From positions 1-59,242 of the forward strand of contig DAOTXN010000154.1 in assembly GCA_034435435.1 (NCBI GenBank): 59,242 nucleotides of DNA, read 5' to 3'. A program made the position numbers and the translations under genes. This document shows positions 8,769 through 16,682 of the stretch, in pieces. This DNA comes from DAOTXN01 sp034435435. GTDB lineage: Bacteria; Chloroflexota; Anaerolineae; S140-20. Position 1 is the stretch's first letter. Each line of letters starts with the position of its first letter. The notes beneath the pieces were generated by a model. It searched no databases, was not told the DNA's origin, and saw only the letters and a list, made by a program, of their open reading frames with translations.

Positions 8769-9567
8769 ACACGTGCGACGCACCTAAGAAGGTGCGTCGC
8801 ACGTGGTCATTCAACCAATCCACGATCCGCCCGGCCACGGCCTGCCAGCCGGGTTCCAACATCATATCGTGGGCCATATTCGGGAAAATTTCGGCCTGCG
8901 CGGCGTAGGCCCGGGCCGTGGCCCGCACCTGGCCGGGCGTAAAAATGGTGTCGGCCTGGCCGCCCAGCACCAGCATGGGCGTCTTGACTCGCCTGGGGCG
9001 GGGCAGCTCGAGCGCGAGCATGCCCAGGAAAGCCAGGTACGACTCGTCTTGCAGGCGGGCGAAATAGGCCGCCGCCTGCTCGTCCGGCATGGCGGGCGAG
9101 AAAAAGAGCTCCCGCGCCCGGCGAGGTGTGCCCACGAGCGGATACAGGCTCAGCGTCAGGTTGGCCTTGAGAAAGGGCAGCGGATAACGGGCCAGCACCT
9201 TGAGCGCGGTGCGCAACACGCCCGTGGTGGGGACCGAGGCCAGCAGCACGGCCGCCGGGGCCGGGTGGGATTCCAGATATTTCTGGACCACCAGCCCACC
9301 CATCGAGTGACCAACCAGCACCGGCGGCGCGGACAATTGAGCGGCGACCTGGGCCACGTCGGCCACGTAATGGGCGATGCGCGTCCGGCGCAGGCGCTCG
9401 CGGCCGTGGCTCTGGCCGTGGCCGCGCAGGCTCAGCGCGTGGCAGGCGTAGCCGCGTTCGGCGAAATAGGGCATGAAATGCTCGGCCCAGCACCACGCCC
9501 CGTGCCAGGCGCCGTGCACGAACAGCAACGGGGTTGGGCGTGGGTTGGATGGAGGCTGGCGCGTCAT
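8242..9567 (-). CDS. Alpha/beta hydrolase with read-through antisense tail
   Basis: The first roughly 265 residues form a complete alpha/beta hydrolase: oxyanion segment LFVHGAWHG, nucleophile elbow GHSMGG, acid in GGQADTIF and histidine in NMAHDMML. It is probably a lipase or esterase. The frame then runs through the palindromic repeat at 8771-8804 (read as HVRRTFLGASHV) and continues antisense into the last 527 nt of the RNA polymerase-like gene. That tail is low-complexity Pro/Arg-rich, as expected of antisense GC-rich coding DNA. The functional protein probably ends near 8770. GTG 9570 is an alternative start. Confidence 0.8.
   Translation of the reverse strand: MTRQPPSNPRPTPLLFVHGAWHGAWCWAEHFMPYFAERGYACHALSLRGHGQSHGRERLRRTRIAHYVADVAQVAAQLSAPPVLVGHSMGGLVVQKYLESHPAPAAVLLASVPTTGVLRTALKVLARYPLPFLKANLTLSLYPLVGTPRRARELFFSPAMPDEQAAAYFARLQDESYLAFLGMLALELPRPRRVKTPMLVLGGQADTIFTPGQVRATARAYAAQAEIFPNMAHDMMLEPGWQAVAGRIVDWLNDHVRRTFLGASHVFTTPPAPGSPRQSAGRSRRWRRPGRTRCPAVWPVAPAPARSSHPAGDARRPQWSSVPSATRTRPIPAAPRPRRPPFPPPSAPRQRCGARRRSFRRRLWPDAAPRPARPVAPVAADGCAPPGVAGQARRARTRWPRRAALSIPQRRRPTRRGRRTQVGAGGPARRPRTDSRKRPRL
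8771..8804. repeat. GTGCGACGCACC palindrome, copy 2 (perfect)
   Basis: Perfect 14-bp arms (ACGTGCGACGCACC and GGTGCGTCGCACGT) separated by TAAGAA, placed 2 nt after the RNA polymerase-like stop codon and inside the hydrolase reading frame. It could act as a transcript-end hairpin, but no T-tract follows on either strand. Confidence 0.9.
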
Positions 9568-9623
9568 CACTTCGAGTTCTATCGGTCTGCTCCTCTTGCG
9601 CTCAGGTTGACTAAAGTTCGTCT

Positions 9624-10088
9624 CTACTCGATCCGCTCAACTACAGCATAGTACGAATCAAAAACCAGCCAAGCCAGATCCAAATCACCATGGACGACTC
9701 GGAGTGGAGCATCCTCAAATGCCGGGTCGTGGACGAAAAAGCAATCCTGATCATAGCCTGTCAGGACCACTGCATGCCAGATGGCCGCCGACCAATAAGG
9801 CAACTCGCCCGTCCATACAAAAACAGTCGGTGGCAACCCAGCATCCAAGGCGTGTAGCAAGTCGCTCAACTCCCCTTGTCCATAGCGCACATGGACATTT
9901 GGCACAATCTCGTCCAGCTTGCAGATGTTGCGATGGGGAGTCCCCCATGGTGCTACGTCGAGAACGGAAAGCAGCGTGGAATAAGGGATACGAATTCCAA
10001 GTGCATCTAGCATCATTGCTGCGCAGGCAGCCAGGCAATCGGATTCGCTCTGCCTATGATGCTTGAGCTTCAGTAAGCGCCCGGGCAC
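9624..10088 (-). CDS. Peptidase C39-like (papain-fold) protein
   Basis: About 154 aa. The N-terminal motif HHRQSESDCLAACAAMML places a cysteine in the C39 peptidase context (QxxxxDCxxA), and WHAVVLTGYD plus FVHDPA carry the expected His and Asp. No membrane or ABC segments are present, so this is a stand-alone C39 domain. The GTG at 10088 has AGGTGG six bases upstream and overlaps the preceding gene's end by 35 nt; CTG 10073 is another possible start. C39 domains cleave double-glycine leaders or are catalytically silent; the substrate here is unknown. Confidence 0.75.
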   Translation of the reverse strand: MPGRLLKLKHHRQSESDCLAACAAMMLDALGIRIPYSTLLSVLDVAPWGTPHRNICKLDEIVPNVHVRYGQGELSDLLHALDAGLPPTVFVWTGELPYWSAAIWHAVVLTGYDQDCFFVHDPAFEDAPLRVVHGDLDLAWLVFDSYYAVVERIE

Positions 10089-10413
10089 GATTTTCCACCT
10101 GTTGCGCAAAATCCGAGGGAATGATGAGATGACCTGTCCGAGCGTCAACGTCGAGTATGCCCACAACACCCACTATGCCCAATGCAGGTCGGGTCAGGGT
10201 GATAGGAACGCGCCAAACCAATCGTTCCTGCGCCAAAACCAGGGTTGGCTCATCCCCGCCCATGAGATGACTGATGCGATCACCAACGAATCCGCTTACT
10301 TTTTGACGGGCTGTAAAAGCAGTGATATTGACGATAGGCTCACCCGGACGAGCAATAATGACGTCGTCGGAAATCCTGAAAGGTGATTGTTCTCGTGTCA
10401 ACGTATTATCCAT
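10054..10413 (-). CDS. Hypothetical protein, partner of the C39-like protein
   Basis: A 119-aa soluble protein of no family I recognise. It is predicted beta-rich, with PGEPIVNITAFTARQKVSGFVGDRI in the N-terminal half, a central segment reading ERLVWRVPITLTRP and a GILDVDARTGHLIIP block near residue 85, ending in an Ala/Glu-rich helix. It is translationally coupled to the following C39-like gene, so it may be that protein's substrate, chaperone or regulator. The ILDVDxxTG segment resembles strands found near toxin-antitoxin or restriction genes, but this is only an impression. Confidence 0.65.
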   Translation of the reverse strand: MDNTLTREQSPFRISDDVIIARPGEPIVNITAFTARQKVSGFVGDRISHLMGGDEPTLVLAQERLVWRVPITLTRPALGIVGVVGILDVDARTGHLIIPSDFAQQVENRARALTEAQAS

Positions 10414-10596
10414 TTCCTAGCTCCAAAACACCCCACCGTTCTGCGTAGCTGAAAAAACCGTCAGCGTTCGATACTATGACTCATTGGTTGGACGCGACAA
10501 TGGGATTGTAACACGATTGTAATTCTTTAGCTAACGTTTTGGCATTAAACTAAAACTTGGGTTTTTGGTCAGCCTATAAGTCTACGGAGCTCAAAA

Positions 10597-10773
10597 ATGG
10601 AAGCGGCAGCAGTAGTTGCTGGTGTTTTTGGCGTCATTGGTTTTATTTATGGGTTGAATGAACTCAACAAGCACTGCTATCAACACTACAGATTCAGTCC
10701 CATCGGCTGTAAGCTAACTTTGTGGATGACGCTCGCACTAATCTTCGTGATAGTCGGCTTGGCATTTTATTGA
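10597..10773 (+). CDS. Small two-TM membrane protein
   Basis: A 58-codon reading frame, MEAAAVVAGVFGVIGFIY...GLAFY, with two hydrophobic segments (residues about 4-20 and 41-57) joined by a short polar loop (NELNKHCYQHYR). GGAG lies 7 nt before the ATG. It sits in a lower-GC gap between the C39 pair and a decayed toxin-antitoxin locus. The function is unknown. Confidence 0.5.
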   Translation: MEAAAVVAGVFGVIGFIYGLNELNKHCYQHYRFSPIGCKLTLWMTLALIFVIVGLAFY

Positions 10774-10829
10774 CCGCCCGCCGACCATTACACCTCATAA
10801 GGCGCACTTGCAGCTCTTAATGCTCGCAT

Positions 10830-10922
10830 CTAATAGCAGATGCTCTTTTCGTCTAAATCGACGCTCAGGCGCTCCAATTCCTTGCGGGCAGATCGCGCAA
10901 GCGTGATACGATATTCAGGCAT
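10830..10922 (-). pseudogene. Truncated RelE/ParE-type toxin remnant
   Basis: Immediately downstream of the antitoxin at 10915-11121, and overlapping its stop by ATG in AATGCCTGA, a frame of 30 codons encodes MPEYRITLARSARKELERL, the N-terminal beta-strand and helix of RelE/ParE-family toxins. It ends at a TAG after SVDLDEKSICY. A full toxin is about 85-95 aa, so only the first third survives. Confidence 0.65.
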
Positions 10923-11121
10923 TCAGTAGCCCTTGTTGCTTTAGCCTATCACGCACAGATTCCAGCGATTCACGTGGCTCTTCGGCTCGCTGATGGGCAA
11001 CCAGTGCATCGTAGAAATCTTCCCATACCTCGCCATAGCGCTTCAAATCAATGAGCACCGCCGTTTTCTCCCCAGCGGCGTTCGTGACAAACTGGATTCC
11101 CTCCAAAACTTGTTCGGTCAT
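10915..11121 (-). CDS. Antitoxin-like protein (Phd/YefM-like) of a broken TA pair
   Basis: A 68-aa acidic protein. The N-terminal segment GIQFVTNAAGEKTAVLIDLKRYGEVWEDFYD matches small antitoxins that pair with RelE/ParE toxins. The C-terminus (ESLESVRDRLKQQGLL) is a typical toxin-binding helix. Its cognate toxin gene follows directly but is truncated, so this is an orphan antitoxin, possibly retained by chance or as an anti-addiction factor. Confidence 0.72.
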   Translation of the reverse strand: MTEQVLEGIQFVTNAAGEKTAVLIDLKRYGEVWEDFYDALVAHQRAEEPRESLESVRDRLKQQGLLNA

Positions 11122-11194
11122 CCTGTTACCTTTCCAGGTGATCCTGTAATACTAGACTTGATTCATTATGCCCCAGGGACGGGCTTTCGTCAAC

Positions 11195-13603
11195 TCAAAC
11201 CGCCATCCCCAACCAGCGCTCGAACAAATGCCTGCGCCACGCAAAGCGCAACGCCAGCGCCCACAGCACGACCACGCCGCCGATGATCGCCAGGTCCAGC
11301 GGGTGCAATGGGGTTAGCTCGAAAGACTCGCGCAGGGTGGGGCGGGCCATGATCCAGCCGTACAACGCCAGCATGGCCAGCGCCAGCCAGAACGGCCGAC
11401 GGTCGCCGCTCAGCTCGTCGCCGCCGACCCAAAACTTGTTTGGCGGCTCGACAAAGGGGATGAGCACCAGCCCGCACAACACGGTCACGGTGGTCAATGC
11501 AGTACGGGCCAGCTCCATGTCGTCGGTGGCCTGCAAGTAGGCCACGTATACCGCCAGCGCCGCGACGAACACGGTAAAAGCGGCCGGGAACACGAAATGG
11601 CTCACCGCGCGCAGCAGGCTCTTGGGCGGCGTGCTGGGGCGCGCCCACAGCGCCAGCAGCAGCGTGGGAATCCCGACGGTGAGCAACGCCAGCACCGAGT
11701 TGTGCTTGGGCGTGATCGGAAAGGCCAGGCCGACGATGGCCGCGCCTAAAATAAGCAGCGTCACATAAAACGTGCGCGTCAGGAACAATCGCACAATGTC
11801 CTGCATGCCATTGACAATGCGCTGGCCCTCTCGAAAGGCTGCCGGGAGCGCGGCGAACGAGTCGTTGAGCAACACAATGTCGGCCACGCCGCGCGTGGCC
11901 TGACTGCCGCTTTGCATGGCGATGCCCACGTGGGCCTGTTTGAGCGAGAGCACGTCGTTCACGCCGTCGCCGATCATCGCCACGTATTGGCCGTTTTCGC
12001 TCAACAGGCGCACCAGTTCCTGCTTTTGTTGGGGTGTGATGCGCCCAAAGATGGTCGTCTCGGCGGCTGCCTGCGCCATCTGCGCCGCGTCCATCCCGGC
12101 CAGCTCCAGTCCAGAGACCACCTGAATATCCGGCCCCAGTCCGGCCTGGCGGGCCAGCGCCGCGACGGTGTGGGGGTTGTCGCCAGAGATGATCTTGAGC
12201 CGGATGCCGGCCTCGGCGAAACGCGCCAGCGTGTTTTGCGCTTCGGGGCGCAGCTCGTCGCCAAAGCTCAACAGACCCAGCGGGATGAGGCTGGCGGGCA
12301 GGTGGAGCTGGTCGTTGGCGTCGCGCAAGGGCAGGATTTCGGGGCGATAGGCGAACAGGAGCACACGCAGGCCCTGTTCGGTCCAGGCTTGGATCTGCGG
12401 GTCCAGATCGGTCGAGGTTTGCACGGATGGCCGCAGCATCTCGGGCGCGCCCAACACGTAGGTCCCGCGCAGCGCACCCTGATCGAAAGCCAGGGCGCTC
12501 CATTTGTGGGCCGACGAAAAGGGCGCCTCGCCGACCGCCGGACGCGCCTGCCCATTGCACGCCTCGGCGATGGCTTCGGCGGTGCGGTTCATGCTGGCGG
12601 CGCTGCGCACAAAGTCGCCCAGCACCCGCCGCAGCTCATCTTCTGACACGCCCGGCGCGCCCAGCGCGTGCAGCGCGTGCAGCCGGATGCGGTTGCTGGT
12701 CAGCGTGCCGGTCTTGTCCAGGCACAGCACGGTCACGTTGCTCAGCGACTCGACGGCGTTGGCCTGTTGCACCAGCGCGCCCTGGCCCGCGATGCGCACC
12801 GCGCCCATGGCGTAGGCGATGGTGATCATCGCAAACAGGCCCTGCGGCACCAGCGAAGCCAGCACCGCCGCCACCTGCACGCTCTCGACGATAGAGACGC
12901 CCTTGAGGGCGAACGAGAGGGCCAGCAAAATCCCCAGTTGCGTGGCGAGAAAGACCAGGATGCGGATCACAAAGTCAATGTTTTTCTGCAGCGGCGTCTT
13001 GACCTGCTTGAAGCTGCGCGCCCCGGCGGTCAGTTGGTTGGCAACGCTTTCGATCCCCACCTTTTGCGCTTCGTACATGGCGCTGCCGGTGACACAAAAA
13101 CTGCCCGAATATACTGGGTCGCCAGCCCGCTTGGGGATCAGGTCCGACTCGCCCGTGAGCAGCGACTCGTCCACATCCATGCGCCCATCGCCCACCACCT
13201 GCCCGTCCACCACGATCTGGTCGCCGGGGCGAGCCGCCAACACATCGCCCAACACGATCTCGGCGGGATCCACGGTGTGCTCCTGGCCCTCACGCACGAC
13301 AGTGGCCTGGGGGCGGGTGAGCAGCGCGATCTGGTCCAGCGTGCGCTTGGCGCGGCCCTCTTGCACCACACCGACCACGACGTTCATCAGCACTAATCCC
13401 GCTGTGACGATGGCGTCGCCAGTGCGACCCAGCAGGATGAGCACGACGCCCAGCGTAAACAGGACCGAGTTGATAAAAGTAAAGGCGTTCTGGCGCAGGA
13501 TTTCGGCATAGGAGCGGCTGGTTTGCAAACGCACGTTGTTGCCCTGGCCGCAGGCGCGGCGCTCAAGGACTTTATCGGCGGATAGGCCCTGAATCATGGT
13601 CAT
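11195..13603 (-). CDS. P-type cation-transporting ATPase
   Basis: An 802-aa ion pump. It has the phosphorylation motif DKTGT (D296), actuator TGES (150-153), a hinge motif in MIGDGVNDVLSLK, and membrane segments at about 43-60, 65-80, 205-232 and 240-262, plus a C-terminal bundle of about six. The M4 motif reads VPQGL instead of PEGL, and heavy-metal CPx motifs and N-terminal metal-binding domains are absent, so it is nearer to the CtpE-like or P2 Ca/Mn group than to copper or zinc exporters. Ion specificity cannot be read from sequence. It stands alone. Confidence 0.88.
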   Translation of the reverse strand: MTMIQGLSADKVLERRACGQGNNVRLQTSRSYAEILRQNAFTFINSVLFTLGVVLILLGRTGDAIVTAGLVLMNVVVGVVQEGRAKRTLDQIALLTRPQATVVREGQEHTVDPAEIVLGDVLAARPGDQIVVDGQVVGDGRMDVDESLLTGESDLIPKRAGDPVYSGSFCVTGSAMYEAQKVGIESVANQLTAGARSFKQVKTPLQKNIDFVIRILVFLATQLGILLALSFALKGVSIVESVQVAAVLASLVPQGLFAMITIAYAMGAVRIAGQGALVQQANAVESLSNVTVLCLDKTGTLTSNRIRLHALHALGAPGVSEDELRRVLGDFVRSAASMNRTAEAIAEACNGQARPAVGEAPFSSAHKWSALAFDQGALRGTYVLGAPEMLRPSVQTSTDLDPQIQAWTEQGLRVLLFAYRPEILPLRDANDQLHLPASLIPLGLLSFGDELRPEAQNTLARFAEAGIRLKIISGDNPHTVAALARQAGLGPDIQVVSGLELAGMDAAQMAQAAAETTIFGRITPQQKQELVRLLSENGQYVAMIGDGVNDVLSLKQAHVGIAMQSGSQATRGVADIVLLNDSFAALPAAFREGQRIVNGMQDIVRLFLTRTFYVTLLILGAAIVGLAFPITPKHNSVLALLTVGIPTLLLALWARPSTPPKSLLRAVSHFVFPAAFTVFVAALAVYVAYLQATDDMELARTALTTVTVLCGLVLIPFVEPPNKFWVGGDELSGDRRPFWLALAMLALYGWIMARPTLRESFELTPLHPLDLAIIGGVVVLWALALRFAWRRHLFERWLGMAV

Positions 13604-13761
13604 CGTTTTGTTTCTCCAATTGATTTCACCTGGCCGATCTCGGACAAGCTGGAACTGGTCGTATTATCCATATCGCGGTAGAATAATTGTATGGTCGGCC
13701 AGCACTGTATATCAGAACTCGAACTGTGTCAATCTGCGCCCGGCGCACCCCATAGCTCTGT

Positions 13762-14709
13762 ATGATTATTTATGCGCTACGCCGCCTTTTAACGGCTATC
13801 CCCGTGTTATGGGCGGCCGCCACACTCACCTTTTTTGCCGTGCACCTGGCCCCCGGCGACCCGGCCACTGCTCAGCTGGCGCAGTCGGGCGCGCCTGCCG
13901 CTGCCATCGCCCAGCGCCGCGCCGCGCTGGGCCTGGACGATCCCATGGAAACGCAATATCTGCGCTATTTGACGGGGCTGTTGCACGGCGACTTGGGGCG
14001 CTCGTGGCATAGCCGCCAGCCGGTCACGCAGACTATCGGTCAGGCGCTACCCCCCACCCTGACCTTGACCGTGGCCGCAACGGGCGTCGCCCTGTTGACT
14101 GGCGTCACGCTGGGCGCCATCGCCGCGTTGGCCCGCTGGCGTGGGCGTCTACGCCGGCTCGACGCGCTCTGCATGGCCCTCGCTCTGAGTGGTCTCTCGA
14201 CGCCGGTCGCCCTGTCGGGGCTGGCGGCGATTCTGGTTTTCAGCTTGAGTTTGGGTTGGCTGCCCGCCACAGGCCAGGGTGGAGCGCGCCACCTGTTGCT
14301 GCCGGCGCTGGTGCTGGGTTGGGCCGGCGCGGGAGGGCTGGCCCGCCTGACCCGCGACCGCCTGCTGGATGTGTTGGAACGACCTTACATCTTGGCGGCT
14401 CGCGCGCGCGGGGTATCGCTTTGGCGTGTGCTGCGCCGGCACGCAGCCCGAGCGGCCTTGCCCGAGGTGTTGAGCCTGCTGGCGCTGCAAGTGGGCTTTT
14501 TGCTGGGCGGCGTCGTTATTACCGAGAGCGTGTTCGCCCGGCGTGGCCTGGGGCGGGTGGCCGTCGAAGCTGTGCTCAACCAGGACCTGCCGGTGGTGCA
14601 GGGCGTCGTGTTGCTGGCGGCGCTGATCTACACACTGGCCAACCTGGCCGCCGATCTGGCCCACTATCGGCTCGACCCCCGGTTGCGCGAGGCGCCCCCA
14701 TGGCATTGA
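13762..14709 (+). CDS. Peptide/nickel-type ABC permease, DppB/OppB-like
   Basis: A 315-aa permease with six predicted membrane helices. The N-terminus (YALRRLLTAIPVLWAAATLTFF ... LAPGDPA) and the loop segment ARGVSLWRVLRRHAARAALPE (EAA motif) are diagnostic of DppB-type subunits. It overlaps the downstream DppC-like gene. Members of this family import oligopeptides, nickel or sugars together with a periplasmic binding protein and one or two ATPases, none of which is encoded nearby. Confidence 0.87.
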   Translation: MIIYALRRLLTAIPVLWAAATLTFFAVHLAPGDPATAQLAQSGAPAAAIAQRRAALGLDDPMETQYLRYLTGLLHGDLGRSWHSRQPVTQTIGQALPPTLTLTVAATGVALLTGVTLGAIAALARWRGRLRRLDALCMALALSGLSTPVALSGLAAILVFSLSLGWLPATGQGGARHLLLPALVLGWAGAGGLARLTRDRLLDVLERPYILAARARGVSLWRVLRRHAARAALPEVLSLLALQVGFLLGGVVITESVFARRGLGRVAVEAVLNQDLPVVQGVVLLAALIYTLANLAADLAHYRLDPRLREAPPWH

Positions 14710-15566
14710 ACCGCCGCCAGGAACTCGTAGCGGGCCGCGCGCCGCTCACGAACGCTCGCTCGCGGCGTGTGCGCTGTGCAGCCCCCTGGGCGCTGCTGCT
14801 GATCAGTCTGGGACTGGCGGCGCTGCTGGCCCCGCGCCTGGCCCCGTTCGACCCAATGGCCCTCGTCGCTTCCCCACTCACCCCGCCCGGCGCGACGCAC
14901 CTGCTGGGAACCGATCACCTGGGCCGCGACGTGTTCAGCCGCCTGCTCTACGGCGGGCGCTGGACATTGAGCGCCGGGCTGCTGGCTGCGCTCGTCTCGG
15001 CTGGACCGGGCGTGCTATTGGGCCTGCTGGCCGGATATTTTGAAGGGAGCACCGACACCTTCATCAGCCGCGCTATGGACGTGTGGCTGGCTTTTCCGCG
15101 CCTGCTACTGGCGCTGGGCATCGTCGCACTCACCGGCAAGGGATTGTTCAACGTGGCGCTGGCAACCGGGCTGACGGGCATCCCGGTGGTGGCGCGGGTG
15201 GTGCGCGGAGCCACACGCAGCGCCCGCCGCCAGACCTATATCGAAGCGGCGCGTGCGCTGGGCGCAGCCGATGGGTTCATCCTGCGTAAACACGTGTGGC
15301 CCAACGTCGCCGGGACGGCAATGGTGGTGGTCACGTTGCACGCGGGCTGGGCTCTGCTCGACGTGTCGGCGTTGAGCTTTTTGGGACTGGGACCGCCGCT
15401 GGGTACGCCAGAATGGGGCGCGATGCTGAACGAGGCGCGCACCGCCTTGCGTGACGCTCCGTGGGCCGCACTGGCTCCTGGTCTAGCCCTGGCGCTCACC
15501 GTGCTGGGGGTCAATTTGCTGGGCGATGCGCTACGCGACGCGCAGAGCGTTCATACTCTGCGTTAG
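14700..15566 (+). CDS. Peptide/nickel-type ABC permease, DppC/OppC-like
   Basis: A 288-aa partner permease. The N-terminal LGTDHLGRDVFSRLLYGGR motif is the classic DppC signature, and the EAA-type loop ARALGAADGFILRKHVWPN faces the ATPase. The ATG at 14700 overlaps the dppB stop by 10 nt; a much longer in-frame frame beginning at 14256 is antiparallel to nothing but lies inside dppB in another frame and was discarded. With no solute-binding protein or ATPase beside them, the two permeases depend on components encoded elsewhere. Confidence 0.87.
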   Translation: MALNRRQELVAGRAPLTNARSRRVRCAAPWALLLISLGLAALLAPRLAPFDPMALVASPLTPPGATHLLGTDHLGRDVFSRLLYGGRWTLSAGLLAALVSAGPGVLLGLLAGYFEGSTDTFISRAMDVWLAFPRLLLALGIVALTGKGLFNVALATGLTGIPVVARVVRGATRSARRQTYIEAARALGAADGFILRKHVWPNVAGTAMVVVTLHAGWALLDVSALSFLGLGPPLGTPEWGAMLNEARTALRDAPWAALAPGLALALTVLGVNLLGDALRDAQSVHTLR

Positions 15567-15647
15567 CATCGCTCCCGACTTGCACAAATACAGCCTTGTG
15601 TGTACAATTATCTCTACCTATCTTCACTGCATCACAAAGTCGCGGTC

Positions 15648-16646
15648 GTGAAAGGTATTGCCCACTTTATCTCCGGCATCGCCATAGCTACCTTTCTCCC
15701 CGCCGCCGTGCGCCGGGCCGTCGATGGCTCTCTGGTACTGGCGCTGGGCGGCCTGTTTGGTCTCCTGCCCGACACGCTCGATTTCAAGTTCGCAAGATAT
15801 TTCGAGGACTACACCCTCCAAATCGACCCCGATCCGCACGACCTGGACCCCCAAAAAATCGCGGAGCAAATCGCCGCTGCGATGCGCACCGCCCGTGAAA
15901 CCGGCCAACCTCAAACGGTCATGCTCCACACCATCCGTTTAGGCCCCGACCTGTGGCGCGAGTACAGCCTGCGCTTTCAACCTGAAACGGGTGAGGTCAT
16001 CGTGCGCATCGGGCCGCTGGTCAGCACTGCTCAGGCTCCCCTACCCGGCAGCGCGCCGACCGAAAACGCCGCCGGTCGAGCGGTCGTCGGCGTGCCCATC
16101 ATCCACACCTACGACGCCGAGACCAAAATTAACATCCTCAGCGGGCCGTCCTTTCGTTTTGAAAAACAGGGCGACGCCGTGCACGTCACCTTTTTACCCT
16201 GGCACCGGCGCTGGAGCCACAGCCTGACGCTAGCCGCCGCCATTGGGCTGATGATGGGTCTGTTGTTAGGGCCGACGGCCGGGCTGGTGAGCGGACTGGG
16301 TTACGCTACCCACGTGCTGCAAGACCAGCTGGGTTTTATGGGGTCGAATCTCTTTTGGCCCTTCACCCACCGGCGCACCTACGGTCTGCGCCTGCTGCGC
16401 TCCGGCGACGTCCTGCCCAACTTTACCACGGTCTGGCTGGCCGTCGCGCTGATCCTGTTCAACCTGGACCGTTTTTCGGCCAACCCGCGCTTGCCGGCCC
16501 TGCTCTACCTGCTCACCACCGTGCTTCTGCCTGTGTTCCTCTTGAGCGCGCGCTACGGGTGGTCACAGCGCCGCCGGAGACACGTGGCAGTCGAAGCGCT
16601 GCGGCAGCACGACATTGTGGCCGAGACCGAAGAAATCGAGCTATAA
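15648..16646 (+). CDS. DUF457/YdjM-like membrane hydrolase
   Basis: A 332-aa membrane protein. N-terminal KGIAHFISGIAIATFLP, LFGLLPDTLDF and the later WHRRWSHSL and ATHVLQDQLG segments supply the His/Asp residues conserved in YdjM-type (DUF457) putative metal-dependent membrane hydrolases. An unusually long soluble insertion (residues about 45-180) interrupts the usual pattern. The GTG start at 15648 is preferred; a GTG at 15600 overlaps a likely -10 box (TGTACAAT, 15601-15608). The function is not established for the family. Confidence 0.68.
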   Translation: MKGIAHFISGIAIATFLPAAVRRAVDGSLVLALGGLFGLLPDTLDFKFARYFEDYTLQIDPDPHDLDPQKIAEQIAAAMRTARETGQPQTVMLHTIRLGPDLWREYSLRFQPETGEVIVRIGPLVSTAQAPLPGSAPTENAAGRAVVGVPIIHTYDAETKINILSGPSFRFEKQGDAVHVTFLPWHRRWSHSLTLAAAIGLMMGLLLGPTAGLVSGLGYATHVLQDQLGFMGSNLFWPFTHRRTYGLRLLRSGDVLPNFTTVWLAVALILFNLDRFSANPRLPALLYLLTTVLLPVFLLSARYGWSQRRRRHVAVEALRQHDIVAETEEIEL

Positions 16647-16682
16647 AACCCAATATTTTCTGCCTACAAGGAGGCTAACGCT

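Noticed and set aside
8771..8804. Intrinsic terminator for the polymerase gene
   Set aside because: The hairpin is perfect but no T-tract follows on the plus strand; listed as a dispersed repeat instead.
11190..12560. 456-aa frame within the P-type ATPase
   Set aside because: Same-strand alternative frame, low-complexity Arg/Pro/Gly; the ATPase frame has all motifs.
14256..14699. N-terminal extension of the DppC-like permease
   Set aside because: Lies out of frame inside dppB, is Gly/Arg-rich, and the DppC family start is at 14700.
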